Below, piece by piece: positions 59,364-64,000 of a DNA stretch of 64,000 nucleotides. The stretch is from Gemmiger_A avium (lineage in GTDB: Bacteria > Bacillota > Clostridia > Oscillospirales > Ruminococcaceae), in the NCBI GenBank assembly GCA_019114585.1, contig DXFE01000117.1, positions 4,721 through 68,720 of the forward strand. Reading direction: 5' to 3'. Below the pieces are notes generated by a model. It had not been told where the DNA came from. It made no database searches and saw only the letters and a list, made by a program, of their open reading frames with translations. The number at the start of each line of letters is the position of its first letter. Position 1 is the first letter of the stretch. The translations under genes were made by a program, and so were the position numbers.

Positions 59364-61182
59364 GGGTCTCGCCTCCTTCCTCCCCGAACAGCAGATCCCG
59401 GTCCTCGCCGGTCATCTGCAGGTCGTAGATTTCCCGGTACAGGCCCCGGCGCGCCATCAGTTCCTCGTGGCTGCCGATCTCGGCCACCCGGCCGTCCTGC
59501 AGCACCAGGATGCAGTCCGCCTGCATCAGGGTGGTGATGCGGTGGGAGATCAGCACCACCGTGGCCGAGCCTTTCGCCTTGTGCAGCGAAGCGCGTATCT
59601 CCGCGTCGGTCTCCGCGTCCACGGCGGAGAGGGAGTCGTCAAAAATCAGGATAGGCGCGTCCTGCATCAGGGTGCGGGCGATGGCTACCCGCTGTTTCTG
59701 CCCGCCGGACAGGGTCACACCCCGTTCGCCCACAATGGTGTCGTAGCCGTCGGCAAATTCCCGGATGGCCTCGTCCACATGGGCCGTGCCCGCGTGGCGG
59801 CGCACCTCCTCCAGCGCCGCGCCCGGGCGCACGGCGGCGATGTTTTCCCGGATGCTGCGGGAGAACAAAAACGGCTCCTGCAATACGATGCCGATGTTCC
59901 GCCGCAGCCAGGGGCGGCTGATGCGTTCAATATCCACCCCGCCGATGGTGATATGGCCGCTGTCCGGCGGCAGGTCGTAGAGCCGGTCCAGCAGATGCAT
60001 CAGGGTGGACTTGCCGCTGCCGGTGGCCCCCAGCACCGCGAAGGTCTTGCCGGCGGGGATGGTGAAGCTCACGTCCCGCAGCACCGGCTGTTCGCCATAG
60101 GCAAAGGAGACGTGGTCGAACACGATATCCCGGTCCATGGGCGGGGTCTCGGCGTCGGCGGGGTCGGATTCCGGCTCGGAGTCCAGGATGTAGGCCAGCC
60201 GCTCGATGGAGACGCCCGCCTTGCTCATCTCGGACAAAATGCGGCCCAGTCCGCGCACCGGCCAGATCAGCGACTGGTTGTAGGACACAAAGGCCAGGAA
60301 TTCGCCCAGGGTGATGGCCCCGTCCACCGTCTGCAGTACGCCCACCGAGATGACGGTCAGGATCTGCAGACCGGTGATCAGGTCGCCCACACCCCAGTAG
60401 GCGCTGAGCAGCCGCCCCAGCCGGATCCACAGGGCGGAAAACCGCTCGTTCTTTTCATCGAACCGCTGCACCTCAAAGGCCTCCCGGCCAAAGGCCCGCA
60501 CCACCCGCACACCGGTCAGGTTCTCCTGCACCGTGGCGGACAGTTCACCCTCGGCCTCGTCCGCGGTCAGGAACCGCTGGGCAATGCGGGAGTAGAAAAA
60601 GCCGGAATACAGCAGAATGATGGGCAGAAAGGCCACCGCGATCAGGGTCATGCGCAGGTTCATGGAAAGCATCACCACCAGCGAGAAGCCCACCAGAAAG
60701 ACGATGCGGCATACCTCCAGCAGCTGGTTGGTGACAAAGTTGCGCACCACCTCCACGTCGGAGGTGCAGCGCTGGATGATCTCGCCGGTGCTGTTGCGCA
60801 CATGCCAGGCGTAGGGCAGCCGCTGGATATGGCGGTACAGCGCGTCCCGCAGCGATTTGACAAAGTTTTCCGAAGCTTTTGCGGTGCCCATGCGGCTGCC
60901 GTAGGTGCACAGACCGGACAGCACCGCCACCACCAGCAGGAAACCCGCCGCCGCCAGCAGCTGGGTCATGGGCGCGGCCGCCAGCAGCGCCCCCGGCGCC
61001 AGCGCGGTGACCACCTTCGGAAAGGGTTCCCCGCCCAGGATGGAGTCCACCGCCACCCGCACCACCTGCGGCGTGAGCGACGAGAACACCGTGTTCCCCA
61101 TGGAGAACACCAGCGTAAGCGCAAAGATCCAGAGATACGGCCGCACAAACCGCCAGATCAGCGCTCGTTTTGACTGTTTCAA
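59353..61182 (-). CDS. Heterodimeric multidrug ABC exporter subunit (BmrC-like, degenerate ATPase)
   Basis: A 609-residue half-transporter with six membrane helices. The ATPase has Walker A GATGSGKSTLMHLLD, signature TLSGGQKQRVAIARTL, and Walker B ILIFDDSLSAVD, where Asp replaces the catalytic Glu as in BmrC and LmrC. TTG at 61182 is chosen because AAAGGAGGG lies 7 bases upstream; the frame extends to a TTG at 61203 without a site. It is first in the operon, directly behind a leader peptide ORF and an intrinsic terminator. Confidence 0.9.
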   Translation of the reverse strand: MKQSKRALIWRFVRPYLWIFALTLVFSMGNTVFSSLTPQVVRVAVDSILGGEPFPKVVTALAPGALLAAAPMTQLLAAAGFLLVVAVLSGLCTYGSRMGTAKASENFVKSLRDALYRHIQRLPYAWHVRNSTGEIIQRCTSDVEVVRNFVTNQLLEVCRIVFLVGFSLVVMLSMNLRMTLIAVAFLPIILLYSGFFYSRIAQRFLTADEAEGELSATVQENLTGVRVVRAFGREAFEVQRFDEKNERFSALWIRLGRLLSAYWGVGDLITGLQILTVISVGVLQTVDGAITLGEFLAFVSYNQSLIWPVRGLGRILSEMSKAGVSIERLAYILDSEPESDPADAETPPMDRDIVFDHVSFAYGEQPVLRDVSFTIPAGKTFAVLGATGSGKSTLMHLLDRLYDLPPDSGHITIGGVDIERISRPWLRRNIGIVLQEPFLFSRSIRENIAAVRPGAALEEVRRHAGTAHVDEAIREFADGYDTIVGERGVTLSGGQKQRVAIARTLMQDAPILIFDDSLSAVDAETDAEIRASLHKAKGSATVVLISHRITTLMQADCILVLQDGRVAEIGSHEELMARRGLYREIYDLQMTGEDRDLLFGEEGGETHGV

Positions 61183-61204
61183 GCAATTCCCTCCTTTTAC
61201 CAAA

Positions 61205-61237
61205 CAAAAAACGCCCCCGGCACAAAGCCGGGGGCGT
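61205..61237 (-). terminator. Leader terminator before the ABC operon
   Basis: On the minus strand ACGCCCCCGGC (61227-61237) pairs with GCCGGGGGCGT (61211-61221), loop of 5, followed by TTTTTTGTTT. It lies 26 bases after the leader ORF stop and 23 bases before the ABC start, the layout of an attenuator. Confidence 0.9.
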
Positions 61238-61263
61238 GAAATGACCGCGCAAAAGCCTGCCGG

Positions 61264-61347
61264 TTACACCGGGCAGGGCGGGAGTGCGGACAAAGTTTCC
61301 CAACGGCTCGCCATTCTTTTCCGATCGTTGTACCGCATATTGGTCAT
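61264..61347 (-). CDS. Leader peptide of the ABC operon (BmrB-like position)
   Basis: A 27-codon ORF, too short for ordinary calling, with AAAGGAGG 8 bases before its ATG at 61347. It starts MTNMRYNDRKRMASRWE and ends PPCPV. It is the first ORF after a near-consensus promoter and lies before the terminator, so ribosome stalling on it could decide readthrough, as in the bmrB-bmrCD system of Bacillus subtilis. The sequence itself is not recognisably BmrB. Confidence 0.7.
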   Translation of the reverse strand: MTNMRYNDRKRMASRWETLSALPPCPV

Positions 61348-61397
61348 ACTGTCCGCCTCCTTTCTGATTGGCATATCGCCTGTATACTGCAAGGTTC

Positions 61398-61426
61398 ACT
61401 ATACCTTGTCCGGTTCCGGTTGTCAA
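61398..61426 (-). promoter_or_regulatory. Promoter of the leader-ABC operon
   Basis: TTGACA (61421-61426) and TATAGT (61398-61403), exactly 17 bases apart on the minus strand; the best -35 in the window. Confidence 0.9.
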
Positions 61427-61508
61427 GAGAATCGCAGCTGCCCCGCCCGTTCGGCGGCGGTTTTCGTCGCTTTGCCGAATTCCCGCCGGGATTTTCTTGC
61501 AAAGTGAC

Positions 61509-61550
61509 GGAAACAAACGGGCGGCGGACCCGTAAAGAGCCCGCCGCCCG
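61509..61550 (-). terminator. Terminator of the membrane protein gene at 61556
   Basis: CGGGCGGCGG (61518-61527) pairs with CCGCCGCCCG (61541-61550); the minus-strand transcript continues GTTTGTTTCC. Confidence 0.7.
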
Positions 61551-61555
61551 GCGTT

Positions 61556-62032
61556 TCAGGCGTGTAACTTTGTCCGTACCCAGCTGACGGCGCAGGCCGC
61601 CGCCAGCAGCAGGAGCGCCGCCCCCAGGGCCGCCTCCACCGTGTATACCATGCCGCTGATCCAGGCAGCCTGCCTTTCCGCGGGGACAAGGGCCGGCACC
61701 AGCAGCACCGCGTAGACGGGTATCCAGGTGGCCAGCACCGCCAGCAGCCAGACGCCGGTGCGGACAAGGCCGCCCAGCCGGCTTGCGTAAAAGCAGGCAA
61801 CCAGCGGATTGCGGGGTCTGCGTGCCAGCAGCCAGAGGATCGCAAAGGGCAGCGCAAAGTACAAAAGATAGAAATACCGGTTCATCCAGCCGTTTGCCAG
61901 CCCGTCGGCGCCCCAGTGGCAGGCCGCGCGCAGCGGGAAAAAGAATAGCAGCACCACCTGCACGGCAAAATTTGCCGCCGTCACCAGGGTCAGCCGCCTG
62001 ACCGGCCAGCCTTGTTCTGCAAACGCTTTCAT
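61556..62032 (-). CDS. Four-helix membrane protein; unknown
   Basis: A 158-residue membrane protein with four predicted helices (about residues 12-30, 48-66, 84-108 and 126-148) and no recognisable motif. ATG at 62032 is supported by GGGAGG 7 bases upstream; the 22-residue frame extension is not. It lies 67 bases downstream of the interrupted xre gene on the same strand, so the regulator may have controlled it or formed an operon with it. Confidence 0.65.
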   Translation of the reverse strand: MKAFAEQGWPVRRLTLVTAANFAVQVVLLFFFPLRAACHWGADGLANGWMNRYFYLLYFALPFAILWLLARRPRNPLVACFYASRLGGLVRTGVWLLAVLATWIPVYAVLLVPALVPAERQAAWISGMVYTVEAALGAALLLLAAACAVSWVRTKLHA

Positions 62033-62099
62033 GGCACACCTCCCGGGCAGACGCTCTGCCCTGCTTTGTGCCCCATCATAGCCGCAAATTATGAACAAA

Positions 62100-62528
62100 T
62101 CATGAACTGGTCTCCTCGTCCCCGCACCGCAGCCCGGCTTTTTGGAGCAGCCGCACCTTGGCCGCCCGGATCGCCGCCGCCCGGCGGCTGGTCAGCAGCA
62201 CCCCCACCATGAGCATCCCGAAGGCCAGCCCCATCCCGAAATCCGCGACCTGCCCGTAAGGGGCCGTGCGTTCCAGCCCCAGCGCCCCGATCACCAGCGC
62301 CGCGCCGAACCCCGCCAGCCCCGCCAGAAACAGCCGGTGCATCCGGGCCAGCAGCCGGTTCCGTTCCCCGCCGCTGTATTCCGCCGCCGCCAGCAGATTC
62401 TCTTTTTCTTCCGGCTTCACCGTTCCACCCTTCCTTTCCCCGTTCAGAAGCTCCCGGATCTCCACATCGTAATAGTCCGCCAGTTCCACCAGCACCGCCA
62501 GATCCGGCAGGTTGTTTCCCGTTTCCCT
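62100..62528 (-). pseudogene. XRE-family regulator, 5' end cut off by a mobile element
   Basis: The remaining frame reads ETGNNLPDLAVLVELADYYDVEIRELLNGE, the end of an XRE helix-turn-helix (the usual (W)E.G...PD...L..LA..Y.V...LL..E pattern), then a linker and two membrane helices (LFLAGLAGFGAALVIGALGL and FGMGLAFGMLMVGVLL). All of the DNA-binding helices before ETG are missing, and the frame hits a stop at 62532-62534. Composition changes sharply at about 62527. The gene was evidently split here by insertion; its 5' part should lie beyond the other end of the element. Confidence 0.85.
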
Positions 62529-64000
62529 TAGTTAAAGATATTGTTATCTCTGAGTGCCGAGTATCCCCGACACTCAGATGTTTGTTTTTAGTCAATCTTG
62601 CCGATGAAGCGATAGTAAATATCCACTTTCTGCTTTCGGCTGCCATCCTCGTTCTTCACAGCTTCGTGAACTACGATTTTCTCAATCAGAGTGTTCAGAA
62701 GTTCGGCGGTCAGTTCCGTCGGATTGGAACATTGCTTAATCAGTTCAATCCATCTTTCAGCATCCACCGCTGTCTGCACAGCAACTTCCATTTCTTCTCG
62801 CAGTTGCTGGATTTTATTGTCCAGCTCTCTCTGCTCTGACTGATACCTTTCGGACAGCATATTGAAATTGTATTCTGTAATTCTTCCAGCAGACCAGTCC
62901 TCGTACATCTTAGCAAACAGCCCGTCCACCTCGGCTTTACGCTTCTCAGCTTTTTTCAGTTCCGCAGCACGCTTTTTCTTCGTGGCATTGCGTTCCTTAT
63001 CACTGGTGTTAAGCAGTCGTTTCAGCAGTTTTTCTTCATCCTGCTGTACCTGTTCGTACCAGTATTGCAGTCTGGAAAGTACATAAGGGTAAAGCACATC
63101 ATAGCGGATGTAGTGCATGGAACACTGCCTTGTCCCTTGTCCGTTTTTGCTGCAATGATAGTAGCCGTAGGGATTCTTGTTCTGTTTGTTTTCTCCGTAG
63201 GCAAGTGACCATCCGCAATCTGCACATTTGATAAGTCCTGCGAAAATCTGCGGCTGTCCGTCTTTTCTTGACCTGCGGCGGCTGGCTATCTGCTCCTGCA
63301 CCTGCCAAAATACATCCTCGGAAATGATTGCTTCGTGGGTGTTCTCCACTCTGTACCATTCTTCCTTTGGCTTGCGGACTTTCTTTTTGTTCTTGAAAGA
63401 GATATTGGTCTGCTTATTGTGTACGCTGTGACCGATATAGTTTTCATCTTTCAAGATACTTTTGACCTGTGCGACAGTCCACATATATTGTTTGCTTTCG
63501 TCCGCACCCTCGAAGATGTGGGCGAATGTTCCGTACCTCTGGAAGTTCAGCCACGCCGGAGTTGGAACCTGTTCCTCAATCAGCAACCTTGTGATTTTGG
63601 CTGCACCTGCGCCGTGCACGGCAAGGTTGAATATCTTTTCGATGATCCACTTTGTTTCTGGGTCTACCAGAAGATGACCTGTCCTGTCCGGGTCTTTGAT
63701 GTACCCGATAGGGGCATAAGCTCCATAGTGTGCGCCGTTTGCAAAGCGGGTATGAAAGGCTGCCTTGACTTTTTTACTGGTCTGTCGGGCGTGCATTTCA
63801 TTCAGGATATTCAGGAACGGGGCAAGCTCATTTTCGCCGTCGATGGTATCCACATTGTCATTGATGGCAATGTAGCGGACACCCTTGCTGGGAAAATAAA
63901 TCTCCGTGTACTGTCCTGTGAGAATGTAGTTTCTGCCAAGTCGGGATAAGTCCTTTGTGACAACACAGTTGATTTTTCCGTCCTCAATGTCATCAATCAT
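62529..64000. mobile_element. End of an integrated mobile element
   Basis: From about 62529 the sequence becomes clearly AT-richer than the rest of the window. The element's end carries a large serine recombinase gene reading inwards-to-outwards and, near the junction, a CTGAGTG/CACTCAG inverted repeat (62550-62577) that may be a recombinase-binding or terminator structure. The element runs past the window edge, so its cargo and other end are unseen. Confidence 0.85.
62588..64000 (-). CDS. Large serine recombinase, N-terminus beyond the window
   Basis: The visible 470 residues begin inside the resolvase catalytic domain (INCVVTKDLSRLGRNYILTGQY; the catalytic Ser lies upstream). Next come the recombinase domain (GAYAPIGYIKDPDRTGHLLVDPE), a zinc-ribbon (CADCGWSLAY ... 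YYHCSKNGQGTRQCS), a long coiled coil (residues ~325-405) and a C-terminal DUF4368-type end, VDIYYRFIGKID. This layout is that of TndX/TnpX-type transposon recombinases. The Met at 64000 is internal. It sits at the element's end, as expected for an integrase acting on an adjacent attachment site. Confidence 0.93.
   Translation of the reverse strand: MIDDIEDGKINCVVTKDLSRLGRNYILTGQYTEIYFPSKGVRYIAINDNVDTIDGENELAPFLNILNEMHARQTSKKVKAAFHTRFANGAHYGAYAPIGYIKDPDRTGHLLVDPETKWIIEKIFNLAVHGAGAAKITRLLIEEQVPTPAWLNFQRYGTFAHIFEGADESKQYMWTVAQVKSILKDENYIGHSVHNKQTNISFKNKKKVRKPKEEWYRVENTHEAIISEDVFWQVQEQIASRRRSRKDGQPQIFAGLIKCADCGWSLAYGENKQNKNPYGYYHCSKNGQGTRQCSMHYIRYDVLYPYVLSRLQYWYEQVQQDEEKLLKRLLNTSDKERNATKKKRAAELKKAEKRKAEVDGLFAKMYEDWSAGRITEYNFNMLSERYQSEQRELDNKIQQLREEMEVAVQTAVDAERWIELIKQCSNPTELTAELLNTLIEKIVVHEAVKNEDGSRKQKVDIYYRFIGKID

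Noticed and set aside
62206..62646. Protein-coding frame reading from the recombinase element into the xre remnant (62089-62646)
   Set aside because: It joins two unrelated sequences across the insertion junction out of the xre frame and yields low-complexity Gly/Ala sequence.

Overview
The window looks like the chromosome of a GC-rich Gram-positive gut Clostridium relative (Oscillospiraceae/Ruminococcaceae, for example the Gemmiger/Subdoligranulum/Faecalibacterium group). This is inferred from strong AGGAGG-type ribosome binding sites, TTGACA/TATAAT-type promoters, short lipoprotein signals, Firmicutes-type families (DegV, CdaR-GntP-glycerate kinase, DUF5702/DUF6382 Tad pili, LicT-type antitermination) and heavy G/C use at third codon positions. 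No rRNA, tRNA or CRISPR array was seen.

Layout, left to right: a cut-off gene end, TetR regulator and DegV (1-2039); a flavodoxin-like reductase, MATE exporter, two conserved proteins of unknown role, a Y-family polymerase and an LTA-synthase-like sulfatase (2350-9456); the phosphate operon pstSCAB-phoU on the minus strand with Pho-box-like repeats (9767-14142); a small aromatic-acid-exporter-like protein divergent from a hybrid sensor kinase (14200-17438); an MBL hydrolase-cdaR-gntP-glycerate kinase operon (17657-22331); a scarred stretch with a short ORF and a GH3-type gene that appears fused to an FMN-binding lipoprotein N-terminus (22567-26378); MgtA Mg2+ ATPase with a possible leader ORF (26537-29429); a Zur-type zinc operon (29586-33410); a twelve-gene Tad/Flp pilus operon ending in an FHA protein, a PP2C phosphatase and a second prepilin peptidase (33518-45542); a DUF2798 protein, an LRR surface protein and CutC (45593-50074); a self-contained PTS operon (antiterminator, EIIA, EI, HPr, EIICB) behind a ribonucleic antiterminator/terminator leader (50167-55306); glycogen synthase with a histone-H1-like tail; a BmrCD-like ABC pair behind a leader peptide and terminator; and an xre gene cut by an AT-richer mobile element whose large serine recombinase runs off the window end (62529-64000).

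Three convergent gene boundaries (2053-2338, 9472-9756, 17448-17645) carry the same elaborate structure: a central intrinsic terminator flanked on both sides by mirror-image copies of two hairpins, a GGCC-type hairpin with a 4-nt loop and a G/C-run hairpin with an AAC or GTT loop. Stem sequences differ between copies but pairing is kept. Two copies also carry a shared GC-rich module. This is the least explained recurrent structure in the window.

Several operons show RNA-level control visible in the sequence: the RAT leader of the PTS operon, the leader peptide/terminator of the ABC pair, the candidate MDPD leader ORF before mgtA, and hairpins before the LRR gene. The HPr here lacks the usual regulatory serine, so the PTS operon probably does not feed HPr-kinase signalling through this copy.
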